Positions 17,307 to 25,123 of a DNA stretch of 35,219 bases are shown here, in pieces (position 1 is the stretch's first letter; each line of letters opens with the position of its first letter). Below the pieces are notes generated by a model, which searched no databases, was not told the origin of the DNA, and saw only the letters and a program-made list of their open reading frames with translations. Position numbers and translations under genes: made by a program. The DNA is from an uncultured Collinsella sp. (GTDB lineage: Bacteria > Actinomycetota > Coriobacteriia > Coriobacteriales > Coriobacteriaceae): positions 1 to 35,219 of the forward strand of contig UQXP01000014.1 of NCBI GenBank assembly GCA_900545055.1, given 5' to 3'.

Positions 17307-17318
17307 TAAAACGTTTGA
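17307..17318. promoter_or_regulatory. LacI-family-like operator palindrome
   Basis: TAAAACGTTTGA has a central CG and a 5-of-6 match between half-sites, the pattern of LacI/GalR-type operators. It overlaps the TTGACT -35 (17315-17320), the expected position for repression. The same AAAACGTTT core lies in the perfect palindrome upstream of gap (29941-29954). No regulator gene is present in the window. Confidence 0.4.
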
Positions 17319-17346
17319 CTAACCCAAGCGAAAACCCTGCTATCCT
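17315..17346 (+). promoter_or_regulatory. Candidate main promoter of the sialic-acid operon
   Basis: TTGACT (17315-17320) and TATCCT (17341-17346) are 20 bp apart, which is long, but TGC precedes the -10, giving an extended -10 TGCTATCCT. A start near 17353 would produce a leader of about 225 nt containing the structured region. Confidence 0.4.
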
Positions 17347-17377
17347 GCGGGTTGACGAAGACTGATATCTCACCTCG

Positions 17378-17460
17378 CCGATACATACTGTCTGGCGAAT
17401 CGTTTGTCAACGAATTCGGTGAACGGTAGTAAATACCGTTCAAGCGTATGTATGTATCGG
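17378..17460 (+). ncRNA. Potential structured leader RNA (three-way junction)
   Basis: A closing 11-bp perfect inverted repeat (17378-17388 with 17450-17460) encloses two hairpins. P2 is 17396-17404 with 17409-17418 (9 bp, one bulged A, loop TGTC). P3 is 17421-17428 with 17434-17441 (8 bp perfect, loop GTAAA). This arrangement of P1 around two adjacent hairpins is the layout of many cis-regulatory RNAs. It could instead be a DNA-level operator array, since the outer repeat GATACATAC/GTATGTATC is also a good dimer site. It does not match a riboswitch I know. Confidence 0.45.
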
Positions 17461-17481
17461 TCGCCGAGCGCGGCACCTCAG

Positions 17482-17509
17482 TTGGGTTCGTCGGTAGGTA
17501 AGGTATATA
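17482..17509 (+). promoter_or_regulatory. Alternative promoter close to the binding-protein gene
   Basis: TTGGGT (17482-17487) and TATATA (17504-17509), 16 bp apart, would give a 5' leader of about 60 nt that omits the structured region. Weaker -35 than the upstream candidate. Confidence 0.3.
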
Positions 17510-17578
17510 TCGTCCGCAAGTTGCGCGGGGGCAAGTCTAGGTGCTCCCGAGTAAGATTCTCTATTGATAGGAGAAGAC

Positions 17579-19192
17579 ATGGCCATCATCAACAAGGGTA
17601 TGTCCAGGCGTTCGTTCCTCGGCCTCACCGGCAGCGTCGCTGCTGTCGCAGGGCTTGGTCTCACCGGCTGCGGTGGCAGCTCTAGCGACGAGGGTTCCGC
17701 TTCCGGTTCCACCGATTCCGCCAACCGTGGCGGCGGCGTGATCACCGCTGGTTCCGCTTACGCTCCGTCCAGCTTCGATCCCGCCAGCACCGGCTCCGCT
17801 GTGGGCCTGGGTGCTAACTGGCACGTCGTCGAGGGCCTCTACGGCATCGATTACCACGACTACAGCACCTTCAACGAGCTCGCCACCGACGATCCTAAGT
17901 CCGTGGACGACACCACTTTCGAGGTCACCATCCGCAAGGGCGCCAAGTTCTCCGATGGCACCGAGGTCACCGCTGACGATGTCGTTGCCTCCTACACCGC
18001 TTGCGCCGCTTCCGCTACCTATGCTCCGTTCTTCCAGCCCTTCGAGTCCATCGAGGCCAAGGACGCCAGCACCGTGACGGTCAAGACCAAGGTCCCCAAC
18101 TTCTCCCTGCTCAAGGATCGTCTGGCCATCGTCCGCGTTACCCCGGCCACTCAGACCGAGGAGGATCGCGCCAAGCAGCCGATCGGCTCCGGCCCCTGGA
18201 TGTACGACTCTATCTCCGATACCGAGATTACCCTGGTTCCCAATCCTGAGTACAACGGTGAGTATGCTGCCGAGGATAAGAAGATCCAGTACAGCATCCT
18301 GACCGACCCCACCGCTCGCGTTACCGCTCAGCAGGAGGGCTCCACGCTCGTTATGGAGCTCGTTACCGCTGACGCCGTCGACCAGCTTGAGAGCGCCGGC
18401 TGCAAGATCGATAACGTTCAGGGTTTCGGCACCCGCTTCATCATGTTCAACGTCGCCAAGGAGCCTTGGAACAACGTCAAGGTCCGTCAGGCTGTCATGT
18501 ATGCGCTCGACACCGAGAAGATGGTCAGCAACACCTTCGCCGGCCTTGCCACCGCTGCCAGCTGCTACCTGCCCAAGAGCTTCACCAACTATCATGAGGC
18601 TTCCACGGTGTACAAGACCGACGCCAAGAAGGCTAAGAAGCTCATCGAGGAGTCTGGCATCACCCCGGGTGCCATCACCCTGCGCACCACCGACAACGAG
18701 CAGATTAAGGGCATGGCCGCCCAGGTCAAGAACGACCTCGACGCTCTCGGCTTCGATGTGACCATCCAGACCGATACCTCGCCGGCCACCTACGCTGCCA
18801 TCGACGGCGGCGAGGCCTACGATATCCTCCTTGCCCCTGGCGATCCTTCCTGCTTCGGCGCCGACCCCGACCTGCTGCTCAACTGGTGGTACGGCGACAA
18901 CGTCTGGATGCAGACCCGTTGCCCGTGGAAGGAGTCCGCTGAGTGGCAGAAGCTCCACAGTCTCATGGACGAGGCTCTTGCCGCCGAGGGCGACGAGCAG
19001 CAGAAGAAGTGGAACGAGTGCTTCGACATCATTGCCGACAACGCCGTTCTGTACCCTGTTGTCCACGTCAAGACCGTCTCCGCTTCCTGGGACGATCCGT
19101 CCACTGCGCCCAACGGCGAGGCCCTCGATGGCTTCAAGGGCATCGGCACGACGAGCATGTCCTTCAGGGGCGTCGCGACCGTCAAGGCGTAA
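17579..19192 (+). CDS. Sialic-acid-type ABC transporter, Tat lipoprotein substrate-binding protein (dipeptide family)
   Basis: Extracytoplasmic solute-binding protein of the SBP_bac_5 (DppA/OppA) family. The 537-aa product opens with SRRSFLG (residues 9-15), a twin-arginine motif, a short hydrophobic stretch and the lipobox LTGC with Cys31, so it is probably exported folded by Tat and lipid-anchored. A Gly/Ser-rich linker follows. Family features include VEGLYGIDYHDYSTF, a VTIRKGAKFSDGTEVTADDV block, and NNVKVRQAVMYALDTEKM near 305. By fold it binds peptides or nickel, but the operon (NanA, NanK, NanE) argues for a sialic acid or related sugar acid, as for SatABCD of Haemophilus ducreyi and nanBCDF of Bifidobacterium breve. 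ATG 17579 follows AGGAG. Strong C-ending codon bias suggests high expression. Confidence 0.88.
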   Translation: MAIINKGMSRRSFLGLTGSVAAVAGLGLTGCGGSSSDEGSASGSTDSANRGGGVITAGSAYAPSSFDPASTGSAVGLGANWHVVEGLYGIDYHDYSTFNELATDDPKSVDDTTFEVTIRKGAKFSDGTEVTADDVVASYTACAASATYAPFFQPFESIEAKDASTVTVKTKVPNFSLLKDRLAIVRVTPATQTEEDRAKQPIGSGPWMYDSISDTEITLVPNPEYNGEYAAEDKKIQYSILTDPTARVTAQQEGSTLVMELVTADAVDQLESAGCKIDNVQGFGTRFIMFNVAKEPWNNVKVRQAVMYALDTEKMVSNTFAGLATAASCYLPKSFTNYHEASTVYKTDAKKAKKLIEESGITPGAITLRTTDNEQIKGMAAQVKNDLDALGFDVTIQTDTSPATYAAIDGGEAYDILLAPGDPSCFGADPDLLLNWWYGDNVWMQTRCPWKESAEWQKLHSLMDEALAAEGDEQQKKWNECFDIIADNAVLYPVVHVKTVSASWDDPSTAPNGEALDGFKGIGTTSMSFRGVATVKA

Positions 19193-19254
19193 GACTCGCT
19201 TGAGTCTGTATGCAGGATGTCGGTCGTTGGGACCGTATCCTCATAGTTGAAACA

Positions 19255-19288
19255 AAGACCCGGGCGGCAACGATGTCGCTCGGGTCTT
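19255..19288 (+). other. Hairpin after the binding-protein gene (partial terminator or mRNA stabiliser)
   Basis: AAGACCCG (19255-19262) pairs with CGGGTCTT (19281-19288), extended to about 12 bp inward. No T tract follows. It is flanked by CGGTC-GTTGG-GACCG (19221-19235) and ATGAGTA-TCCG-TACTCAT (19292-19309). Such stems commonly raise the level of the binding-protein message relative to the permease genes. Confidence 0.65.
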
Positions 19289-19349
19289 GTAATGAGTATC
19301 CGTACTCATATACCAGTTGGTCCTACCGACAAAAGAAAGGGGAGAGAAC

Positions 19350-20306
19350 GTGAACAACTTGCTACGTTTGATTGGAAGGCGTCTTGTGGCGCTGCCGATC
19401 ATGGCATTGGGCGTCACCGTCCTGGTGTTCTTCCTTATGTCGTTCTCCAAGACCGACCCCGCCTACACGGCGTTGGGTGACGGTGCCTCGCCCGAGGCGG
19501 TTGCCGAGTACCATGAGAAGTATGGTCTGGACGACCCCTGGCCCGTGCGCTACGTGCGCTATATGGGCGATTTGATCCATGGCGACATGGGCACCTATGG
19601 TGCTGCTCGCAACTCCGTTGCCAAGCGCATCTCCACGGCCCTGCCCGTCACGATGCAGCTGACCTTCATCGGTCTTGCCATCGGTGCGGTCGTTTCGTTT
19701 TTGCTCGGCGTCATCGCGGCACTGTATCGCGACAAATGGCCGGACCAAGTGATCCGCGTCTTTTCCATCGCCGGCTTGGCAACCCCGTCGTTCTGGCTTG
19801 CCGTTCTGTTGATCCTGCTGTTCTCTTCCTACCTTAAGGTGCTCCCGGCATCGGGTGCTCTGCCTCACTTCACCACGAATCCGGTTGGCTATCTGGGACG
19901 TATGATCATGCCCGCTATCGCCTTGGCATTTCCGCTGACGGGCCAGATGACTCGTATCGTGCGTACCGCCATGGTCGAGGAGCTCGACAAGGATTATGTC
20001 CGTATGGCTCGCGGCGCCGGCGTTCCCGAGAAGGTCGTCGTCGGCATCAACGTTCTTCGCAATGCGCTGATCACCCCGGTCACCACCCTCGGTCTTAAGA
20101 TCGGTTACCTCATGGGCGGCGCCGTCGTCATCGAGGTTATCTTCAACCTCCCCGGCATGGGCACCGCGATTCTGCAGGGCGTTCAGGGCAACGAGGCGAA
20201 CCTGGTTCAGGGCGTCGTTATCGTCGTTGCTCTTGCCTTCATCATCATCAACATCGTGGTTGACATGCTCTACCTGCTCATCAACCCGCGCATCAGGACG
20301 GTGTAG
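19350..20306 (+). CDS. ABC transporter permease (DppB type)
   Basis: First inner-membrane subunit of the importer. The 318-aa protein has six predicted hydrophobic segments and matches the DppB/OppB family: GRRLVALPIMALGVTVLVFFLM at the N-terminus, the family EAA loop KDYVRMARGAGVPEKVVVG near 220, and a GAVVIEVIFNLPGMG segment before the last helices. GTG 19350 is the start, with AAAGGGGAG 6 nt upstream; the frame extends upstream only through the hairpin region. It is separated by 3 nt from the fused permease-ATPase gene. Substrate is inferred from the operon, not from the family. Confidence 0.92.
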   Translation: MNNLLRLIGRRLVALPIMALGVTVLVFFLMSFSKTDPAYTALGDGASPEAVAEYHEKYGLDDPWPVRYVRYMGDLIHGDMGTYGAARNSVAKRISTALPVTMQLTFIGLAIGAVVSFLLGVIAALYRDKWPDQVIRVFSIAGLATPSFWLAVLLILLFSSYLKVLPASGALPHFTTNPVGYLGRMIMPAIALAFPLTGQMTRIVRTAMVEELDKDYVRMARGAGVPEKVVVGINVLRNALITPVTTLGLKIGYLMGGAVVIEVIFNLPGMGTAILQGVQGNEANLVQGVVIVVALAFIIINIVVDMLYLLINPRIRTV

Positions 20307-20309
20307 ATT

Positions 20310-22325
20310 ATGGTAAAGATTCGAGAGAAGCAAACCGAGCAGCTCGAGAAGGCTGCATCCAAGGGGCTCAAGCTCGGTGGCTGGAAGAAGATGACGCTGT
20401 CTTCTAAGATTGCCGCCGTCGTGCTGGTGCTGGTCGCCCTGACTGCGATTCTGGCGCCCCTTCTTGCCCCCTATAGCCCGGTCGAGATCTTTACGGCTCG
20501 CCAGGCTCCCGGCAACGGATTTATCTTCGGTACCGACGATAAGGGGCGCGACATTCTGTCGCGTATGCTCTACGGTGGTCGTTACTCGCTGATTATCGGC
20601 TTTGGCGCCACTGCCATGGCTCTGGTCTGCGGCTCGGTCGTGGGCGCCCTTGCGGCGGTTTCGCGCAAGGCCGTCTCCGAGACGATCATGCGTATCTTGG
20701 ACATCATCATGTCCATCCCGGGCATCGCCCTCGCGGCCGTCTTCGTCTCCATCCTGGGCAACTCCGTGCCGTCGATCATCTTCGCCATCGGCTTTATGTA
20801 CACTCCGCAGATTGCCCGTATCGTGCGCGCCAACATCGTGTCCGAGTACGGCGAGGACTATGTCCGCGCGGTCATTGTTTCCGGCGCCAAGGCTCCGTGG
20901 ATTTTGATCAAGCATGTTTTGCGTAACTGCATCGCCCCGATCATGGTCTTCACCGTTACCCTGGTCGCCGACGCTATCATCTTCGAGGCCTCGCTGACCT
21001 TCATCGGCGCTGGTATCCAGGAGCCCACCGCTACCTGGGGAAACATCCTCGCCGACGCCCGCGGCGGCGTGCTCGCCGGCCGTTGGTGGCAGGCGCTGTT
21101 CCCGGGCCTGGCCATCATGATCACCTGCCTGGCGCTCAACATCCTCTCCGAGGGCATTACCGACGCCATGGCCGCTGCTCCCTCTGCCGCCCTGGATCCG
21201 ACCGATTCCTCCAAGCGTCGCGAGGCCGACCTGCTGGTCTCCGACCCCGTTCGCGCCTACAAGGAGCAGGCCCAGTCTCTCTCCGCTCGCCTTGGCGCCC
21301 TGCGCGATGTCGAGCTCAAGCGTGACGATCGCCATGTGCCCGACGAGTCTGTCGAACCGATTCTCTCGGTCCGTGACTTCTGCATTCAGTTTGAGCATCA
21401 CGGTGATATCAACGTCGTCGACCATGTCAACTTTGACGTCCGTCCTGGTCAGACCATGGGCCTGGTGGGCGAGTCCGGTTGCGGTAAGTCCATCACCACG
21501 CTGGCCATCATGGGCCTGACCGATGAGGACGAGCACCTTTCCGGCGAGGTCCTCTGGGAGGGCCGTGACCTGCTCAAGATGAGCAAGAAGGAGTGGTTCG
21601 GCCTGCGCGGTACCGATATCGCTATGGTCTATCAGGACGCCCTGTCCTCGCTCAACCCCTCCATGCTCATCTCTGCCCAGATGAAGCAGCTCACCAAGCG
21701 CGGCGGAACCCGCAGCGCCGAGGAGCTCCTGGAGCTCGTCGGCCTCGATCCCAAGCGCACGCTCGAGAGCTATCCGCACGAGCTTTCCGGCGGCCAGCGT
21801 CAGCGTGTCCTGATCGCTATGGCCCTTACCCGCGACCCCAAGCTGGTCATCTGCGACGAGCCCACGACCGCTCTGGACGTTACCGTCCAGAAGCAGGTCA
21901 TCAAGCTGCTCAACGATCTTCAGGCCAAGCTCGGCTTTGCCATGATCTTCGTTTCGCACGACCTGGCGCTGGTCGCCGAGGTCGCCCACAACATCACGGT
22001 TATGTACGCTGGTCAGGTTATCGAGCAGGCGCCCACCAAGGAGCTGCTCACCAACCCGATTCACGAGTACACCCGCGGTCTTCTGGGCTCCGTTCTGTCC
22101 ATCGAGAGCGGTTCGGGCCGCCTGCACCAGGTGCCCGGCGCCGTTCCGAGTCCGCGCGATTTCCCCAAGGGCGATCGCTTCGCGCCCCGCTCGAGCCATC
22201 CGCGTATTGGCCTGGACACCCGTCCGGTCTTCAAGCGCGTGCCCGGCACCGAGCACTTCTATTCCGAGCTCCCCGACGAGGTGCTCAAGGCAAATGGTTT
22301 GACCCCTCACGCGGAGGTGATGTAG
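20310..22325 (+). CDS. Fused ABC permease-ATPase (DppC-DppD type)
   Basis: A 671-aa fusion of two transporter parts. Residues about 1-295 are a DppC/OppC-type permease with an N-terminal helix, FGTDDKGRDILSRMLYGGR, and the EAA loop EDYVRAVIVSGAKAPWILIK. A charged linker (about 300-350) leads to a DppD-type ATPase with Walker A GESGCGKS near 387, signature LSGGQRQR near 491, Walker B LVICDEPTTALD near 513 and a trailing HPY-type region. The Cys residues often found in that C-terminal region are absent (GDRFAPRSSHP). There is no frameshift: the frame is continuous and coding-like throughout. It is followed directly by the second ATPase. From memory, dipeptide-type sialic-acid transporters elsewhere also have a fused subunit. 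Confidence 0.92.
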   Translation: MVKIREKQTEQLEKAASKGLKLGGWKKMTLSSKIAAVVLVLVALTAILAPLLAPYSPVEIFTARQAPGNGFIFGTDDKGRDILSRMLYGGRYSLIIGFGATAMALVCGSVVGALAAVSRKAVSETIMRILDIIMSIPGIALAAVFVSILGNSVPSIIFAIGFMYTPQIARIVRANIVSEYGEDYVRAVIVSGAKAPWILIKHVLRNCIAPIMVFTVTLVADAIIFEASLTFIGAGIQEPTATWGNILADARGGVLAGRWWQALFPGLAIMITCLALNILSEGITDAMAAAPSAALDPTDSSKRREADLLVSDPVRAYKEQAQSLSARLGALRDVELKRDDRHVPDESVEPILSVRDFCIQFEHHGDINVVDHVNFDVRPGQTMGLVGESGCGKSITTLAIMGLTDEDEHLSGEVLWEGRDLLKMSKKEWFGLRGTDIAMVYQDALSSLNPSMLISAQMKQLTKRGGTRSAEELLELVGLDPKRTLESYPHELSGGQRQRVLIAMALTRDPKLVICDEPTTALDVTVQKQVIKLLNDLQAKLGFAMIFVSHDLALVAEVAHNITVMYAGQVIEQAPTKELLTNPIHEYTRGLLGSVLSIESGSGRLHQVPGAVPSPRDFPKGDRFAPRSSHPRIGLDTRPVFKRVPGTEHFYSELPDEVLKANGLTPHAEVM

Positions 22326-23153
22326 ATGAGCGAGACCGCAGTCAACGGCGTCGAGCCGATCATCTTCCTTGATGACGTCCACGTCACCTTTAGGACCCGT
22401 ACCGGCTCGATTCTGCACCCCAACCTGGTTCACGCCGTCCAGGGTGTAACGATTAAGCTCATGCCCGGTCAGACGATCGGCATCGTCGGCGAGTCCGGTT
22501 GCGGTAAGTCCACCACCGCTAACGTCATGTGCGGCCTGCAGGCCCCCACGAGCGGCAAGGTCTACTTTAAGGGCAAGGACGTTACCAAACGTACCGCCGA
22601 GGACCGTCGCCACATGGGTCGCGTCATCTCGGTCGTGTTCCAGAACCCGGCCACGGCGCTCAACCCCCGCATGGTCGTTCGCGAGCAGCTGCTCGACCCC
22701 ATGCGCGTCCACAACTTGGGTACCGAGGCCGAGCAGGAGAAGCGCGTCAAGGAACTCTTGGAGCTCACCGGTCTGCCCAGCTCTGCCGCCGAGGTTCTTC
22801 CCGGGCAGCTTTCGGGCGGTCAGCGCCAGCGCGTGGCAATTGCCCGTGCCTTGTCGCTGAACCCCGACGCTATCATCGCCGACGAGCCCACCTCGGCTCT
22901 GGACGTTTCGGTCCGCGCACAGATTCTGAACCTGCTGACCGACCTTAAGAAGGAGCTCGGCCTGGCCATGGTGTTCATCAGCCATGACATCCAGACGGTC
23001 CGCTATATCTCTGACGACATCATCGTTATGAATGGCGGCAAGATCGTCGAGCAGGGCGAGGCCAAGCAGGTCTTCCAGCACCCCCAGGACCCCTACACCA
23101 AGATGCTGCTCGGCGCTGCGCCGTCGCTGCTGCATCCCAAGCTCGGCGAGTAG
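22326..23153 (+). CDS. ABC transporter ATP-binding protein (DppF type)
   Basis: The second nucleotide-binding subunit of the importer, 275 aa. It shows Walker A GESGCGKST near 56-64, Q-loop VFQNPATALNPRM, signature LSGGQRQRVAIARA, Walker B IIADEPTSALD and the switch His in FISHDIQTVRY. The start ATG directly follows the TAG of the fused gene, so translation is probably coupled. It lacks the C-terminal oligopeptide/HPY extension of full-length DppF and is therefore shorter than the usual 320 or so residues. With the fused protein it supplies the two ATPases. Confidence 0.92.
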   Translation: MSETAVNGVEPIIFLDDVHVTFRTRTGSILHPNLVHAVQGVTIKLMPGQTIGIVGESGCGKSTTANVMCGLQAPTSGKVYFKGKDVTKRTAEDRRHMGRVISVVFQNPATALNPRMVVREQLLDPMRVHNLGTEAEQEKRVKELLELTGLPSSAAEVLPGQLSGGQRQRVAIARALSLNPDAIIADEPTSALDVSVRAQILNLLTDLKKELGLAMVFISHDIQTVRYISDDIIVMNGGKIVEQGEAKQVFQHPQDPYTKMLLGAAPSLLHPKLGE

Positions 23154-23233
23154 CCTCGCTTTCCCTCCCGTGCGCCCGGTTCCCTTGCCGGGGGCACCTC
23201 CGTTGCGAATTCGAAAGGTTGGGTTCACGAGCC

Positions 23234-24211
23234 ATGCCAAGTGCTCAGGAGCTACAACATCAATTTGGTGAATATCGAGGCGCCATGCCCCGTCCATCAG
23301 ATTTCGATCTCTTTTGGAAGGATCGCATGGCCGAGGCCGACGCCGTCGGGCTTGACTATGCGATCGAGACGGCATCGGTCACCGATGCCGCGACCTGCCA
23401 GCTTTTCGACCTCTGGTATACCGGCATGTGTGGCGCGCGCCTGCATGCCAAGTACCTTAAACCCGTCTCGGACGAGCCCGTGCCATTGGTACTTCAGTTC
23501 CATGGGTATCCGGGTGCAAGCCGCAGCTGGTTTGAGCAGGCGTCGTTTGCGGGCATGGGCATGGCACTCATCGCCCTCGACTGCCCCGGCCAAGGAGGTC
23601 CCTCCGAGGACATTGGCGGATTTGAGGGCACAACGGTTGCCGGTCATATCGTCGCCGGTATCGACGGCGACCCGGCCAACCTCTACTATGTCCGCTTGCA
23701 CCAAGATATTCGCATCCTGTGTCGCATCGTTCGCGAGCTCGAGGGCATCGATCTTGCGCGTGTGTTTGTGAACGGCGCGTCGCAGGGCGGCGGTTTGGGC
23801 ATTGCGACCTGTGCACTTAACAGCGAGCTCATCAATCGCGCCGCCATCCTCTATCCCTTCCTGTCAGATTTCCGCCTGGTCTGGGATTTGGATGCCGACG
23901 ACATTGCCTACGAGGGCCTGCGCTATTGGTCTCGCTGGTTTGACGAGGACTCGACTCGTATTGACGAAGCCTATGCCAAGCTGGCGTACTTCGATTCCAA
24001 GAACTTTGCCCCTATGGTCAAATGTCCCGTGCTGTTTGGCACCGGCACAGCCGATATCGTCTGTCCTCCGGCGACGCAGTTTGCGGTCTATAACAACCTG
24101 ACCTGCGAAAAGCGTCATGAGTTCTTTGAAGGCTTTGGCCACGAGGAGATTCAGGGTTTTGACGATCTGATCATTCCGTTTTTCTGCAAGGGAGGGGAGG
24201 CTCATGTCTAA
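23234..24211 (+). CDS. CE7-family acetyl esterase (AXE1), probable sialate/sugar O-deacetylase
   Basis: Alpha/beta-hydrolase of the acetyl xylan esterase/cephalosporin C deacetylase (CE7) family, which removes O-acetyl groups from sugars in the cytosol. The 325-aa protein has the oxyanion motif FHGYPG (Tyr92), the nucleophile in NGASQGGG (Ser183), Asp274 in GTADIVCPP and His303 in FGHEE, a complete triad. No signal peptide. Located between transporter and nanA, it probably deacetylates imported O-acetylated sialic acids before the aldolase; that is inferred from context, since known CE7 enzymes act on xylo-oligosaccharides and cephalosporins. ATG 23234 is chosen; AAAGG at 23214-23218 is rather far, and TTG 23219 is too close to it. 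The stop overlaps the next gene by 8 bp. Confidence 0.85.
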   Translation: MPSAQELQHQFGEYRGAMPRPSDFDLFWKDRMAEADAVGLDYAIETASVTDAATCQLFDLWYTGMCGARLHAKYLKPVSDEPVPLVLQFHGYPGASRSWFEQASFAGMGMALIALDCPGQGGPSEDIGGFEGTTVAGHIVAGIDGDPANLYYVRLHQDIRILCRIVRELEGIDLARVFVNGASQGGGLGIATCALNSELINRAAILYPFLSDFRLVWDLDADDIAYEGLRYWSRWFDEDSTRIDEAYAKLAYFDSKNFAPMVKCPVLFGTGTADIVCPPATQFAVYNNLTCEKRHEFFEGFGHEEIQGFDDLIIPFFCKGGEAHV

Positions 24212-25055
24212 GTGCGAGAGCAATGTTGACGAGCTGATTGTCCCCGGGCTCGTGGGAATTCCTGGAACGGTTTCGTCAAGGCTCGCAGAATATCGGGACT
24301 GGCGCGGTGATGTCCAAGCAGATGTTTCTGATTTACAGACATGCGCTTCAAATCTTGAGATTCAAGGCCTGGCCATTACGGCGATTGACTTTGTTAACCC
24401 CTGCGCCCGTTACTCGGAGGTCTCCTTTGAGCTCGGTGACGATGCGATTCACGCTCGTTTGATCGAGCCTGTCGGTCGTGCCCGAGTATCTGAGCGCGTG
24501 CCGCTGTGCCTGATGTTCCACGACATCGATCGGCCTGTGCGCGGCTGGCATCACATGACGAGATTTGCCGCCATGGGGTATGCCGTTCTCGCGCTGGATG
24601 ACGATGTTGCTGGTGCGGACGACCTGCGGCGGGGGATTTTTTCGCCCGCTTTTGTCGAGCGCGTCCGTTGGGGTTGCGCGCTGGCGAAGGTGGCGCGCAA
24701 TCTGGATGGCATGGACCCCGACCGCATCTTTGCATGGGGCGAGGGTCTTGGCGGCGGAGTCGCGCTGGCGGTTTCTGCTCTGGACGAGCGGGGCCTCGCC
24801 TGCACGGCGGTTGCCAATCCGCTTCCTGACGGCCTCGAGGCGCTGTCGTCTCGGGTGCGCGGATTGGTGCTCATGGGCACATCGCTTATGGATACCGTGA
24901 GCGACCCCAAGGGTCAGTTTGCCGTATTCAACGGTTTTGAGTGTGACCGGAGGCATATCATCTATGCCAAATACGCTCACGAGCGCATCAATGCGTTCGA
25001 AAACGAAGTCGTCGACTTCTTTAACCAAACGTTCTACCCGTGTTCTTTGGCCTAG
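24204..25055 (+). CDS. Degenerate CE7-family paralogue (predicted pseudo-esterase)
   Basis: A 283-aa protein that aligns with the preceding esterase in its later parts: MFHDIDRP corresponds to FHGYPG, WGEGLGGGVALA to NGASQGGGLGIA, and MDTVSDPKGQFAVFN to ADIVCPPATQFAVYN. The nucleophile Ser is Gly181 and the oxyanion Tyr is Ile108, whereas Asp230 and His259 remain. It therefore cannot work by the normal mechanism, yet the frame is intact and coding-like, so it is not a decayed gene. Its ATG overlaps the esterase stop (ATGTCTAA), implying coupled, stoichiometric synthesis. CE7 enzymes form multimers, so a regulatory or structural partner role is possible. Whether it binds a ligand is unknown. 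Confidence 0.75.
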   Translation: MSKCESNVDELIVPGLVGIPGTVSSRLAEYRDWRGDVQADVSDLQTCASNLEIQGLAITAIDFVNPCARYSEVSFELGDDAIHARLIEPVGRARVSERVPLCLMFHDIDRPVRGWHHMTRFAAMGYAVLALDDDVAGADDLRRGIFSPAFVERVRWGCALAKVARNLDGMDPDRIFAWGEGLGGGVALAVSALDERGLACTAVANPLPDGLEALSSRVRGLVLMGTSLMDTVSDPKGQFAVFNGFECDRRHIIYAKYAHERINAFENEVVDFFNQTFYPCSLA

Positions 25056-25123
25056 ACGGCCTGGACACTGCCAACAAGAGTGGGTGGCATAGGGCCGCCC
25101 GCCAGACAGCTAAGGAGATTCTT

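Larger units (their letters stand above)
17216..17578 (+). other. 363-bp intergenic leader of the sialic-acid operon
   Basis: No protein gene is seen here. It contains an A/T-rich stretch, a LacI-type palindrome (17307-17318), a TTGACT...TATCCT promoter candidate (17315-17346), a long inverted-repeat structure (17378-17460), a second promoter-like pair (17482-17509) and the ribosome site AGGAG (17569-17573) of the binding-protein gene. A TATG tandem repeat at 17447-17457 is part of the P1 stem. No T-box specifier or terminator motif is visible. Confidence 0.8.

Noticed and set aside
17447..17457. Tandem TATG microsatellite
   Set aside because: Only about three units and fully explained as one arm of the 11-bp inverted repeat.
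17378..17460. T-box or known riboswitch
   Set aside because: I see no T-box AGGGTGG-NACCGCG-type motif or anti-terminator pair, and no match to a riboswitch consensus I can recognise.
20310..22325. Frameshift or misassembly joining two genes
   Set aside because: The linker is coding-like and in frame, and both halves are complete; a true fusion is more likely.
19362..23375. Very long open frame on the minus strand over the importer genes
   Set aside because: It is antisense to three well-supported transporter genes; its composition (Asp, Gly, Arg, His rich, no motifs) is what strong C-ending codon bias gives on the opposite strand.
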